Counted from the first letter of the stretch, positions 8,581 through 16,863 are shown. The stretch: 37,673 bases of DNA from a bacterium (GCA_020350725.1 CP070719.1:2720095-2757767), one strand, 5' to 3'. The notes: generated by a model from the sequence alone, not told the origin. Numbers and translations: made by a program.

Positions 8581-10200
8581 ATGAAAGGCAAACAGATCAC
8601 ACTGCTCGCAATCTTCGCCCTGGCGGCCCTGTGCATTTCCTCAAATGTGCAGGCCTTGACCAGGAACGACGGAGGGGTCGACGGGGGTTTGCTCAACTAC
8701 GGCGAGTACGGCAGGCCCGCCACTCTCGATCCCATCACCAGCAACGACATGATATCGCTCAGGGTCAGCGAACTGCTCTTCAATGGCCTGGTGGGCATTG
8801 ACGAGAAGCAGGAGATCGTCCCCGAGCTGGCTGAGCGTTGGGAGATCTCAGACGGGGGGAGGGCGTACACATTTTATCTGAGGCGGGACGCGACATGGCA
8901 CGCCAGAGCGGGCGAGGAGCCGCTGCCCTTTACCGCCGACGACGTGGTCTTCACCTTCCGGATCATGACCCACCCCAAAACCATCACGCCCCTCAAGGTG
9001 AGGTACGAGTTCATCGACGGTGTCGAGAAATTGGACGATTTCACCGTTCGGTTCAGACTGAAAAGGCCCATACTCAATGCCCTGGCCAAATTCAGCTTCA
9101 AGATCATTCCTGCCCATGGGCCGGCGAACCCGGAATTTCTGACCAGGAGGGATCCCTTTGTTCACCAGCCCATCGGAACCGGCCCCTACATGCTCAAGAG
9201 CATAACCGGCGACCGGGAGGTGGTCCTGGAGGCCAACGAGAGGTATTTCAAGGGGAGGCCCCACGTGGACCGGTTTGTGGGAAAACCCTTCGCCGATCAG
9301 AACATCATGACGCAGGCCATGATGTTCAACGCCATCGACATGATCATCCTGGTCAATCCCAGGAACATCCCGGAGATCCAGGGGGACAGGCGTTTCGTCC
9401 TTCAACCCTACAACGCCCTGTCCTATTCCTTCTTCGGTTACAACCTGAGGAATCCCCTCCTCGCCGACCGGAGGGTTCGGCAGGCGTTCACCTTCGCGAT
9501 CAACAGGCGCGAGATGCTGGATTCCTTCTTCAACGGTCAGGGAACCATCATCTCGGGTCCCTTCGCCCCTGGCAGCTGGGCATACAACCTGGACGTCCTT
9601 CCCCTGCAGTACGATCCGGACAGGGCCCGCGACCTACTCGAGGAGGCGGGATTCAGGCCGGGCCAGGACGGCGTCATGGAAAAGGACGGCGAGCAGCTCT
9701 CGTTGACCCTCAAGGTGCCCATAGAAAAGGAGAGCGAGGCGGTCAAACGCGTTGTCCTCGCTTTCAGGAGCTACCTTAGAAAGATCGGAGTGGACGTCAG
9801 GGTGGAATTCAAGGAATGGCTCTCCTGGAAGGAAGATGTGTTCCTCTCCCACGATTTCGATATCATCTTCGCGTCCTGGGTCTTCGACGATTCGGCGGAT
9901 ATCTCCTCCCTCTTCCATTCGGCCGAGATCGGCCCCTGGAAGAATAATTTCGGGGCGTACTCCAATCCGGAGGTGGACAGCCTCATCGTTGAGAGCAAAC
10001 TGACCCTGGACCACGAGAAGCGCCGGACCATTTACCGCAAGCTTCACGATCTGGTCGCCGAAGAGAGCCCGTACACCTTCCTGTGGACCCTGACCAATTA
10101 CGCGGCCTATCAGAAGAAAGTCCGTCACGTGGCCATTCATCCCTATAAATATTTCTCCTTCGCCGACGAATGGTACATCCTCGAGGAGGACCGCCCGTGA
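8581..10200 (+). CDS. ABC transporter substrate-binding protein, peptide/oligopeptide (SBP_bac_5) family
   Basis: A 539-residue periplasmic binding protein. The ATG at 8581 follows GAGGAGG; the upstream frame from 8524 has no signal peptide or site. Signal peptide is residues 1-25 (LLAIFALAALCISSNVQA). Family signatures: an N-terminal LNYGEYGRPATLDP segment, LFNGLVGIDEKQEIVPELAERWEISDGG (the SBP_bac_5 signature region), TFYLRRDATWHA, ADDVVFTFRIM, PIGTGPYMLKS and VRQAFTFAINRREML. Its length is typical. It binds the solute for the permeases and ATPases that follow. Whether the ligand is a peptide, nickel or another small molecule cannot be told from sequence. Confidence 0.93.
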   Translation: MKGKQITLLAIFALAALCISSNVQALTRNDGGVDGGLLNYGEYGRPATLDPITSNDMISLRVSELLFNGLVGIDEKQEIVPELAERWEISDGGRAYTFYLRRDATWHARAGEEPLPFTADDVVFTFRIMTHPKTITPLKVRYEFIDGVEKLDDFTVRFRLKRPILNALAKFSFKIIPAHGPANPEFLTRRDPFVHQPIGTGPYMLKSITGDREVVLEANERYFKGRPHVDRFVGKPFADQNIMTQAMMFNAIDMIILVNPRNIPEIQGDRRFVLQPYNALSYSFFGYNLRNPLLADRRVRQAFTFAINRREMLDSFFNGQGTIISGPFAPGSWAYNLDVLPLQYDPDRARDLLEEAGFRPGQDGVMEKDGEQLSLTLKVPIEKESEAVKRVVLAFRSYLRKIGVDVRVEFKEWLSWKEDVFLSHDFDIIFASWVFDDSADISSLFHSAEIGPWKNNFGAYSNPEVDSLIVESKLTLDHEKRRTIYRKLHDLVAEESPYTFLWTLTNYAAYQKKVRHVAIHPYKYFSFADEWYILEEDRP

Positions 10201-10251
10201 TGATCCGGGGAGCCGGAAGAGGATCGAACTGACCGAAGGGGATCCCCGGAC

Positions 10252-11202
10252 ATGAGGTTCTCCTCTGTGCGTACCGCGGCGTTTGTCCTGGGCAGGGAGT
10301 TGGCGATCACCGCCCTTCTGCTGGCGGGGGTGAGCCTGGTGGTGTTCGCCATCCTCTTTCTGGCACCCGGGGATCCGTTCAGCCTCCTCCTCGAAGGGCA
10401 GATGGGCGACGACGCGGTCCGGGAAGCCCTCGGCGTCCCCACCGCCTGGTATGCCCAGTACCTGTCCTGGGTGTCCAATATCCTCCGCGGCAATTTCGGG
10501 ACTTCCGTCCACACGGGCCTTCCCGTCCTGTCCGAGATCATCAGGGTGGGTATTAACACCCTCTACCTCACTCTGGGAGCCCTTTTGATCACCCTGGTCA
10601 TCGCCATCCCCATTGCCCTGCTGTCGGCCAGGATGGGAAACACATCCCTCACCCTGCCCCTGACGATCGCCGCCTACGTCATCTCTGCCCTACCCGTATT
10701 CTGGCTGGGGTACATCGCCATATACATCTCGACCCACAGATTCGGTGCCTTTCCCATAGTCGTCGGCTCTTCCGGTACGCAGGGTTTGAACATGACCGCT
10801 TTTCTTCTGCCCATTGTCGTCCTGGGGGTCGGAAACGGGACCATAAGCGAAGTCGTACGCTATCTGCGCGAGGAGATGGGACGGGTCTTTGCCGAGGAAT
10901 ACATCCGGACCGCAAAGGCGAAGGGAGGGTCCGTCTGGAGACACTCGGTCAGGGAGGGATTCATCGTCCCCATCACCCAGATCATCGCCACCAAGATCCC
11001 CTTTGTCCTCGGCGGCGCCGTCGTTGTGGAGCAGGTTTTCAATTGGCCCGGGATGGGGAGGATGGCGTGGCAGGCTGCCCAGACCAGGGACTATCCCCTG
11101 ATCATGGGCATCACCATCATCGCCGCGGTCATCGTCCGCATGGGGAGTCTGCTGCAGAGGGTCGTCCACTTCATGGTGAATCCGGCCGCAGCCGGAGATT
11201 GA
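10252..11202 (+). CDS. ABC transporter permease, OppB/DppB type
   Basis: A 316-residue integral membrane protein with about six transmembrane helices, starting at the ATG at 10252, 52 bases after the binding-protein stop. Family features: the N-terminal helix (ELAITALLLAGVSLVVFAILFLAPGDP), the LGTS-type extracytoplasmic loop (GNFGTSVHTGLPV), and the C-terminal coupling loop EYIRTAKAKGGSVWRHSVREG (EAA motif that contacts the ATPases), then FNWPGMGRMAWQAAQTRDYPLIMG, diagnostic for DppB/OppB proteins. It forms the channel with the next gene's product. Confidence 0.92.
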   Translation: MRFSSVRTAAFVLGRELAITALLLAGVSLVVFAILFLAPGDPFSLLLEGQMGDDAVREALGVPTAWYAQYLSWVSNILRGNFGTSVHTGLPVLSEIIRVGINTLYLTLGALLITLVIAIPIALLSARMGNTSLTLPLTIAAYVISALPVFWLGYIAIYISTHRFGAFPIVVGSSGTQGLNMTAFLLPIVVLGVGNGTISEVVRYLREEMGRVFAEEYIRTAKAKGGSVWRHSVREGFIVPITQIIATKIPFVLGGAVVVEQVFNWPGMGRMAWQAAQTRDYPLIMGITIIAAVIVRMGSLLQRVVHFMVNPAAAGD

Positions 11203-11227
11203 CCCACACCGCAGTGAGAGGAGACCG

Positions 11228-12118
11228 ATGAAGAGATACACCCAGAGATCGTCTGTGGTCGTCGAGTTCTCCGATCTGCCTTTCTGGAAAAAGGCTGACA
11301 GGAGGGATCTCTTCTACCTCGGTTTCGGGCTTCTCGTCCTGACCATGGTCCTGGTCTCCTACGCGCTGGGGTCCCTCGAATGGCTTCCCTACGATCCCCA
11401 GGAGATAGACCTCGACATGCTGATGGCGCCGCCCGGTACCGAAGGCCATCTCCTCGGCACCGATTTCATGGGCCGGGATATCCTGTCGAGACTGGTTCTG
11501 GGGACGCAGGCTTACTTCCTCCCCGGACTCCTTTCCATCACCATCGCGCTCACATTGGGATCCCTGGTCGGCGTTCTTTCGGGCTATTGGGGGGCGGGTT
11601 TCGACACCGCGGCGACATACCTCGGAAACCTGTTGGACTCCTTCCCCCGCCTGGTCTTCATCCTGCTGGTTGTGGCGGCCTTCAAACCCGATATCTACTA
11701 CATCATGGTCGTGGTGGGGATCACCAACGTACCCGTTGTGAGCCTCCTCATCAGGGACAAGATCCTTTCCCTGAAACAGAAGACCTTCATCGAAGCGGCC
11801 AAGGCACTCGGTCTCAGGAACAGGACCATCATCTTCAGGCACATCCTCTGGCACAACTGCCGATCGACGCTCATCATCCAGGCCACCCTCGGCATGGCGG
11901 AGGCCATCCTCATCGAATCCAGCCTGAGCTATCTCGGGTTCGGGGTTCAGGAGCCGACACCTTCCTGGGGCAACATGGTCCAGGCCGGCTCCAACTATTT
12001 CATGCAGGGCCAGTTCTGGTCTTCCACGGCTCCTGCGCTGGCCATCCTGGTCACCATCATGGGGTTTCATCTTTTGGGGGACGGCCTCAACTACATCCTG
12101 GAGGGAAAGAGAAGCTGA
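11228..12118 (+). CDS. ABC transporter permease, OppC/DppC type
   Basis: A 296-residue inner-membrane protein; the ATG at 11228 follows GAGAGGAG. An N-terminal cytoplasmic stretch and first helix (YLGFGLLVLTMVLVSYALG) are followed by the OppC hallmark HLLGTDFMGRDILSRLVLGTQ. Next come LVGVLSGYWG, the EAA coupling loop FIEAAKALGLRNRTIIFRHI and the C-terminal ESSLSYLGFGVQEPTPSWGNM, the standard DppC signature. Its stop (TGA, 12116-12118) overlaps the next start, so the permease and first ATPase are translationally coupled. Confidence 0.93.
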   Translation: MKRYTQRSSVVVEFSDLPFWKKADRRDLFYLGFGLLVLTMVLVSYALGSLEWLPYDPQEIDLDMLMAPPGTEGHLLGTDFMGRDILSRLVLGTQAYFLPGLLSITIALTLGSLVGVLSGYWGAGFDTAATYLGNLLDSFPRLVFILLVVAAFKPDIYYIMVVVGITNVPVVSLLIRDKILSLKQKTFIEAAKALGLRNRTIIFRHILWHNCRSTLIIQATLGMAEAILIESSLSYLGFGVQEPTPSWGNMVQAGSNYFMQGQFWSSTAPALAILVTIMGFHLLGDGLNYILEGKRS

Positions 12119-13218
12119 TGGCTGTCGAACCCGTCCTCACCATCGAGGATCTGAGGACCTATTTTTACTCCAGGAGCAAGCGGGCCTTCATCAGGTCGGT
12201 GGACGGAGTGGGTCTGCAGGTCCGGAGAGGCGAGACACTGGGTATCGTGGGCGAGAGCGGGAGCGGCAAGAGCGTCACCGCCCTGTCCGTCATCGGTCTG
12301 ATCGATGCGGAGCCGGGAGTGATCACCGGCCGGGTCGGGTTCAGGGTCAACGGGACCGAATGGAGCCTGCTCCCATCCATCGGCGATCATGTCTCCCTCG
12401 CTGAGGAGGACGGGCGGATCGTGGAGGTGGTCAAGGATAACCGGGGATGGCGCAGGAAAGTGGACCGCCTGATGCACGGAGTCCGCGGCAGGGAGATCTC
12501 CATGATCTTTCAGAATCCCCGAGTGTCCCTGAACCCGTTCGTGACCATCGGCAGCCAGGTCGCGGAATCGGTCCTGCTCAACACCGGCATCAGAAATCGC
12601 AGGGAAGCGGCGGAGAAGGCGAGGTACTGGCTGGAACAGGTCAGGATGGACTCCCCCGGCCTGCGATTTGCCCAATATCCCGGCGACCTCTCGGGCGGAA
12701 TGTGCCAGAGGGCGATGATCGCCATGGCTCTCTCCTCAGAGCCGTCACTGCTCATAGCAGATGAACCGACAACCGGCCTCGACTCCACCATCCAGTCGAA
12801 GATCGTGGAGCTTCTCGATGACCTGAAGAAGGCGGTCGGTGTGACGACTGTTCTGATCAGTCACGACATCAACGTTGTCGCCCGGCTTTCGGACAGTGTC
12901 GCCGTCATGTACGGGGGGACGGTACTGGAATACGGCCCCGCGGACAGGGTCCTGTCGCCGGATTTTCTGCCCAAGCATCCTTACGTCGAGGCCCTCCTGG
13001 AGTCGATCCCCAGCGAACGGCACATAAAGGACGGCCTCCTTCCCAGGGCTATCGAAGGGGAGGTGTTGGACACGGTGAACGCACCGCGGGGATGTCGTTT
13101 CTTCGATCGGTGCCACCGGATAACGAACGGGATAGAGGAAAAGTGCAGAGATCTGGAACCGGACCTCGCGGAGATATCCGCCGGTCACCAGATGAGATGC
13201 TGGCTTCACATCGGCTGA
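12118..13218 (+). CDS. ABC transporter ATP-binding protein, OppD/DppD type, with a spacer insertion
   Basis: A 366-residue ATPase; ATG at 12118 overlaps the preceding stop. Walker A is GESGSGKS (residues 45-52), signature LSGGMCQR (about 191-198), Walker B LLIADEP (about 211-217), and a switch His in ISHDINVV. The C-terminal Opp/Dpp domain has PRGCRFFDRCHRI. Two oddities stand out. The signature has Cys where Arg is usual (LSGGMRQR). Between Walker A and the Q-loop (SMIFQNP) there are roughly 25-35 extra residues, including a charged beta-like stretch (SLAEEDGRIVEVVKDNRG). Catalytic residues are otherwise intact, so it should be active. It pairs with the next ATPase. Confidence 0.92.
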   Translation: MAVEPVLTIEDLRTYFYSRSKRAFIRSVDGVGLQVRRGETLGIVGESGSGKSVTALSVIGLIDAEPGVITGRVGFRVNGTEWSLLPSIGDHVSLAEEDGRIVEVVKDNRGWRRKVDRLMHGVRGREISMIFQNPRVSLNPFVTIGSQVAESVLLNTGIRNRREAAEKARYWLEQVRMDSPGLRFAQYPGDLSGGMCQRAMIAMALSSEPSLLIADEPTTGLDSTIQSKIVELLDDLKKAVGVTTVLISHDINVVARLSDSVAVMYGGTVLEYGPADRVLSPDFLPKHPYVEALLESIPSERHIKDGLLPRAIEGEVLDTVNAPRGCRFFDRCHRITNGIEEKCRDLEPDLAEISAGHQMRCWLHIG

Positions 13219-13250
13219 GTCGGCGGTATGCAGGGAGCGGGAGGACGTCC

Positions 13251-14258
13251 ATGTCCAAAGCCATTCTGGATGTGAAGGATCTCAAAAAACACTACTCCCG
13301 GAGCCGGGGGCTGGTCTCCGCCCTGCGGGGCCGGGACGTTGTTATCCCCGCTATCGACGGCATCAGCTTCTACATCAGGGAAAACGAGACCATGGGCCTG
13401 GTGGGAGAGTCGGGCTGCGGGAAAACGACAGTGGGAAGGTCCATCATGGGCCTGACGCCGATAACTTCCGGACAGGTCCTTTTCGACGGCGAGGACCTGT
13501 CGGTGCTTCCCCCATCCCGATTCCTTCCCTACCGGAGGCAGATGCAGATGATCTTCCAGGACCTGGATGCCGCCCTCAATCCCAAGATGCGTGTCAGGTC
13601 CATTCTCAGGGAGGCTGTCACGGTCTTCGACCGGCCGGGCAACGAAGGAGTGGACCGCCGGATCCGTGAACTGCTCGATCAGGTGAACCTGAAGGAGAGC
13701 AAACTGACCTCCTTTCCCCATGAACTCTCCGGCGGGGAGAAGCGCCGGGTCGGCATCGCCAGAGCCCTCGCGGTGGGGGCCAGATTCCTGGTCGCGGACG
13801 AGCCGACCAGCGCCCTGGACGTTTCCATCCAGGCCCAGATCGTAAACCTCCTGGTCGACCTGCAGAGGGACCTGGGGCTCTCGTACCTGTTCATCTCCCA
13901 TGACCTGCGGATCGTGGAACTGATCAGTCACAAGGTGGCGGTGATGTACCTGGGAAAGATCGTCGAGATGGGTCTGGCCGGAAGCATCGCCAACCGTCCC
14001 CTCCACCCCTACACCAGGATGCTGTGGTCCTCCATGGTCGACGGAAGAAGTCTCGAGGGGTCGCCCTCGCCCGGCGGGAGGGGTACATGGGGGTCCCTTG
14101 ATTTCGAGCGCCCCCAGGCCGGCTGCAGGTTCGCCTCCCGCTGCCCCGTGTACCGCGACCGGGGCAGGCCCGCCGTGTGCACCGATCCCTCGACAGAGCC
14201 GGAGCTTCTGGACGTGGGCCGCGCCCGGAAGGTCGCCTGTCACTTTCCGCTGCAGTAA
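13251..14258 (+). CDS. ABC transporter ATP-binding protein, OppF/DppF type
   Basis: A 335-residue ATPase, last gene of the operon. The ATG at 13251 follows GGGAGGAC; in-frame upstream sequence overlaps the preceding gene and is not used. Walker A GESGCGKT (52-59), Q-loop MIFQD, signature LSGGEKRR (from 159), Walker [13 protein letters not shown], switch ISHDLRIVE. The C-terminal Opp domain [18 protein letters not shown] carries the conserved Cys pattern found in OppF/DppF proteins, some of which bind an iron-sulfur cluster. It forms the ATPase heterodimer with the 12118 gene. No terminator with a T-run is visible in the repeat tract that follows. Confidence 0.92.
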   Translation: MSKAILDVKDLKKHYSRSRGLVSALRGRDVVIPAIDGISFYIRENETMGLVGESGCGKTTVGRSIMGLTPITSGQVLFDGEDLSVLPPSRFLPYRRQMQMIFQDLDAALNPKMRVRSILREAVTVFDRPGNEGVDRRIRELLDQVNLKESKLTSFPHELSGGEKRRVGIARALAVGARFLVADEPTSALDVSIQAQIVNLLVDLQRDLGLSYLFISHDLRIVELISHKVAVMYLGKIVEMGLAGSIANRPLHPYTRMLWSSMVDGRSLEGSPSPGGRGTWGSLDFERPQAGCRFASRCPVYRDRGRPAVCTDPSTEPELLDVGRARKVACHFPLQ

Positions 14259-14269
14259 TAGCCACGGTG

Positions 14270-14720
14270 TGACGCCTGAGGGAGGGGGAGAAATCGGGCC
14301 AGTGTCCAGAGGGGGCGATAGGGCGACTGGGAGAGGGGGCGAACAAGCGGTTGTCATTGCGAACAGGGAACCGTGTGAAGCAATCCCGGGAATTAATACT
14401 TTACCACAGAGGACACAGAGGCGTCCTCAATTTTGGATTTGGGATTTTGGACCTTGGATTTGTTCCCGAATCACTAATCACGAATCACAAATCACGGCGG
14501 TTCCCCAACTGTGAACTGTCCTTTTTGGACTTTGGATGGCCCTCTAATCTCTAATTTCTAATCCTCTAATGCTCTGATTCCCCTCTGTGAACTGTGAACC
14601 GTGAACTGCGAACTGTCCTTTTGGATTTTGGACTTTGGATTTTGGATTGGCAACCAAATCACTAATCACGGCGGTTCCCCAACTGCATACCGTGAACTGT
14701 AGGCTTTAAACCCAGTTCAT
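14270..14720. repeat. Intergenic tract of modular short-word repeats, 5' side of the nuclease-like cassette
   Basis: No gene fits in 14259-14818. The tract strings together several words: a GGGGCGA-rich block (14297-14317 matches the 1-300 tract with one difference), an ATTGCG...GTGAAGCAATC element (14350-14390), a CCACAGAGGACACAGAGG word, TTTGGATTTTGGA runs, AATCAC iterations (14467-14496), TCTAAT iterations (14541-14578), and GTGAACTGTGAACC iterations. A 22-base unit AATCACGGCGGTTCCCCAAC.. occurs twice (14490-14511 and 14664-14685). The remaining 100 bases contain a CATAAT (14746-14751) that could be the -10 box for the next gene. Confidence 0.85.
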
Positions 14721-14818
14721 GCTGGATTCCTCCTGGATTGCGAGCCATAATGTTAGGGGGCGGAGATTGAGGTCGAGTATCCACGGCCCGGCTGCGTTCG
14801 TCACGGGGGGCAACCGAC

Positions 14819-15121
14819 ATGGCCTACAGGATCGCCGGTGTCTACGATTTCGACGGTCCCTTTATCTCACCGCACAGCCTCAAGGAGGATTCAGGGGTCT
14901 ATGTCATCCTGGACCTGCAAAGTGACGGCTATCATCTTCTCGATTCCGGTGGTGCAGAAAACGTGAGGGAACAGGTGATGACCCACGGGCGCAAGGCCTG
15001 CTGGGAAGAGAATCGGCGCGGCACTATTCATTACGCGGCCTACTACGGGGACGAAGCCGCCAGGAAGAGAATGGAAAGGATCGTGAGGGAGAATTACGAC
15101 ATCCCCTGCGGCGGGAAATGA
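14819..15121 (+). CDS. Small GIY-YIG-like domain protein
   Basis: A 100-residue soluble protein starting at the ATG at 14819 after a GGGGGG tract (weak ribosome binding site). Residues about 26-90 resemble a compact GIY-YIG fold: SGVYVILDL replaces the GIY motif, HLLDSGGAENVREQVMTH replaces YIG plus the catalytic-Arg helix (VREQV), and RMERIVRENYDIPC supplies a late Glu helix. The second motif is not canonical (LLDSG rather than YVG), so nuclease activity is uncertain. It is followed 41 bases later by a PD-(D/E)xK-like gene in the same direction. The call is inferred from motif pattern and spacing. Confidence 0.72.
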   Translation: MAYRIAGVYDFDGPFISPHSLKEDSGVYVILDLQSDGYHLLDSGGAENVREQVMTHGRKACWEENRRGTIHYAAYYGDEAARKRMERIVRENYDIPCGGK

Positions 15122-15162
15122 CGGGGGAAAGCCCTGAAACCTCTGAAGGCGGATAGAGCTCA

Positions 15163-15714
15163 ATGGCTGAGGTGAACCAGGAGGTTGTCCGCCTGTTCTT
15201 CGAGGGGAAGGGCTTTTTTGTTCAGAGCAACGTTCAATTCCCGATCGCCTCCGGGCGGGGAAGGGCGCAGGGAAACATCGATCTTCTGGTGGCCAACACC
15301 GACATGCCGTCAGGCCTGAGGGGCATGATACCCGGTCGTTTCGTTCTGCAGGAGGATGATGTGTCCGGGATCGGCAGGGCGATCGTCGATGTCAAGGGGT
15401 GGCACGGGCGGTATTTCTCCCCCGCCACGATCATCGAACACGCCGGTGACATTCTTTTTGGTCCAGAAGCCCTGCAGAAGGCGGCGGAGATCCTGGGCAC
15501 GGATCAGTTCGACAGGATCCTGGTGGTCTCCCGAATGAGCCCGGACCCCGACCAGCGGGGACAGGCGGAAGAGATACTGAGGCAGGGAGGGGTGGATTAT
15601 GTTATCGAGTTCGGGACAATCGTCAACTTCCTCTGGTTCAATGTCGAAGAGAACGGCGGCTACGCACCGAGAACCCTTCAGACGATGAGTCTGATCAAGA
15701 AATACGTCTTCTAG
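15163..15714 (+). CDS. Uncharacterised protein with PD-(D/E)xK-like motif
   Basis: A 183-residue soluble protein, ATG at 15163 with a modest upstream GAAGGCGG. It contains an ordered pattern typical of restriction-endonuclease-like folds: an N-terminal helix (VVRLFFEGKGFFVQSN), GNIDLLVAN with an Asp at about residue 43, then AIVDVKGWHGRYFSP with D-x-K. After that a LLVVSR-type strand (FDRILVVSRMSP) and a short helical tail appear. The D...DxK spacing fits a nuclease active site, but no specific family is recognised. Its place between a GIY-YIG-like gene and a HIT gene, inside repeats, is the main clue. Other folds remain possible. Confidence 0.72.
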   Translation: MAEVNQEVVRLFFEGKGFFVQSNVQFPIASGRGRAQGNIDLLVANTDMPSGLRGMIPGRFVLQEDDVSGIGRAIVDVKGWHGRYFSPATIIEHAGDILFGPEALQKAAEILGTDQFDRILVVSRMSPDPDQRGQAEEILRQGGVDYVIEFGTIVNFLWFNVEENGGYAPRTLQTMSLIKKYVF

Positions 15715-15730
15715 GCGGGATCGCTGAGCC

Positions 15731-16120
15731 ATGACCTCCCTTCACTGCCCCTTCTGCAACATACCCGCGGAAAGAAAGATCTCGGAAACCGAGTATTCGG
15801 TGACCCTGAGGGACGGTCACCCCGTCTCCAGGGGCCACACCCTCGTCGTTCCCAGGCGCCACGTCGAATCCATCTTCGAGTGCACCGTCCACGAGAAGGC
15901 CCACATCCTCCAGGCCCTGGAGGATGCTCGGCAGGCCCTGGACAGGGAGTTCTCCCCCGACGGTTACAACATCGGCATCAACGACGGAGAGGCTGCCGGG
16001 CAGACGGTCCCTCATCTCCACGTCCATCTCATACCGAGGTACAAAGGCGATGCATCGGATCCCAGGGGAGGTGTGAGGTGGATCTTTCCGGAAAGGGCGA
16101 AATACTGGGAGAGGGAGTGA
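15731..16120 (+). CDS. HIT family protein (histidine-triad nucleotide hydrolase)
   Basis: A 129-residue HIT protein, ATG at 15731, 16 bases after the previous stop, no strong Shine-Dalgarno. The N-terminal CPFCNI pair and the active-site triad PHLHVHLIPRYKGD (H-x-H-x-H) are diagnostic. GHTLVVPRRHVESI and the GYNIGINDGEAAGQTV strand match the fold. Family members hydrolyse or transfer nucleotides on substrates such as AMP-lysine or diadenosine polyphosphates. It ends the three-gene cassette and is followed by a second repeat tract. Confidence 0.93.
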   Translation: MTSLHCPFCNIPAERKISETEYSVTLRDGHPVSRGHTLVVPRRHVESIFECTVHEKAHILQALEDARQALDREFSPDGYNIGINDGEAAGQTVPHLHVHLIPRYKGDASDPRGGVRWIFPERAKYWERE

Positions 16121-16134
16121 CCGGGAACTTCAGA

Positions 16135-16470
16135 CTCGGGGAGGAATGAGTCCAGAGTCCAGAGGCCAGAGTCCAGAGAGGGCGAGGGGGAGATGGGGCG
16201 AGGGGGCGAGGATATATAGTTCTAAGAGATAAGTGATAAGAGATAAGTATACTGAGCTGTTACTTATCACATACCACTTGGTACTTAGGACTCAGCTCTC
16301 AATTCTCAGTTAGTACCTCGAACATGAAACGCGCCTTTGAAAAGGAGTCAGGAGTCAGGAGCCGGAATCCAGGAGGAAGGAATTAAATACTTGGATCGCT
16401 TTCTAATCTCTAATTTCTAATGCTCTAATGCTCTGATGCAGCACCGTGAACCGTAAACCGGACACCGTCC
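16135..16470. repeat. Intergenic tract of modular short-word repeats, 3' side of the nuclease-like cassette
   Basis: The 379 bases from 16121 to 16499 are noncoding. 16138-16183 is the direct-orientation copy of the module seen inverted at 255-300. Next come GATAAG iterations (16228-16250), AGTCAGGAGTCAGGAG (16349-16364), and a block TTGGAT...TCTAATCTCTAATTTCTAATG...GCTCTGAT (16391-16437) that closely matches 14531-14578. GTGAACCGTAAACCG words follow. The module order (TTGGAT, TCTAAT, GCTCTGAT, GTGAACC) is the same as in the 14.5-kb tract. Confidence 0.85.
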
Positions 16471-16499
16471 CTTCACACGCCACCCAAGGAGGTCCCGCC

Positions 16500-16808
16500 A
16501 TGGTCATCGCTTTCGTCACCGTCACCCCGCTGGGGACGGGCAGCCCCAGCCTCAGCCCCTATGTAGCAGAGTGCGTCAGGGCCCTGGACCAATGCGGCCT
16601 GAAGCACACTCTGACGCCCATGGGGAGCATCCTGGAAGGGTCCCTCGAGGAGATCCTCGAGGCGGTCCGGATGATCCATAACATACCCTTCAATCAGGGG
16701 GTCCAGAGGGTGTCCACCCGGATCGTCATCGACGAGCGACGGGACAGGGAGGCAACCGCTGAGGGCAAGGTCAGGTCGGTACAGAAGAAGCTTGCCGAAA
16801 ACCGGTGA
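16500..16808 (+). CDS. MTH1187 / YkoF-type thiamine-binding family protein
   Basis: A 102-residue protein; the ATG at 16500 has AAGGAGG eight bases upstream, so the longer frame from 16446 is rejected. It starts with MVIAFVTVTPLGTGSPSLSPYVAECVRAL, carries TPMGSILEGSLEEILEAVRMIHN and ends RVSTRIVIDERRD. This is the single-domain ferredoxin-like thiamine-binding family. Members bind thiamine or its pyrimidine part and form dimers or tetramers. No thiamine biosynthesis genes are near, so its role here is unclear. Confidence 0.93.
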   Translation: MVIAFVTVTPLGTGSPSLSPYVAECVRALDQCGLKHTLTPMGSILEGSLEEILEAVRMIHNIPFNQGVQRVSTRIVIDERRDREATAEGKVRSVQKKLAENR

Positions 16809-16854
16809 CGGTCTCCTATGGGAGCCGCCGGTCGGATATCGGCCGTGAATGATC

Positions 16855-16863
16855 TGTTAAATT
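16855..16863 (+). promoter_or_regulatory. Candidate extended -10 promoter TGTTAAATT
   Basis: A TG-N-TAAATT extended -10 lies 48 bases before the ATG at 16911, with no recognisable -35. It could drive the YtkA-domain/peroxidase pair. Confidence 0.35.

Noticed and set aside
11380-12117. Upstream in-frame extension of the OppD-type ATPase inside the OppC gene
   Set aside because: The sequence there is proline/histidine-rich out-of-frame translation of OppC; the ATG at 12118 overlaps the OppC stop as usual in such operons.
13206-14357. Long open frame on the minus strand (383 codons) opposite the OppF-type gene
   Set aside because: It is antisense to a gene with intact Walker and signature motifs, is arginine/glycine/proline-rich and has no site; a GC-rich shadow.
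14460-14700. CRISPR array
   Set aside because: The iterations (AATCAC, TCTAAT, GTGAAC) are very short, degenerate and without regular spacers; no cas genes are present.
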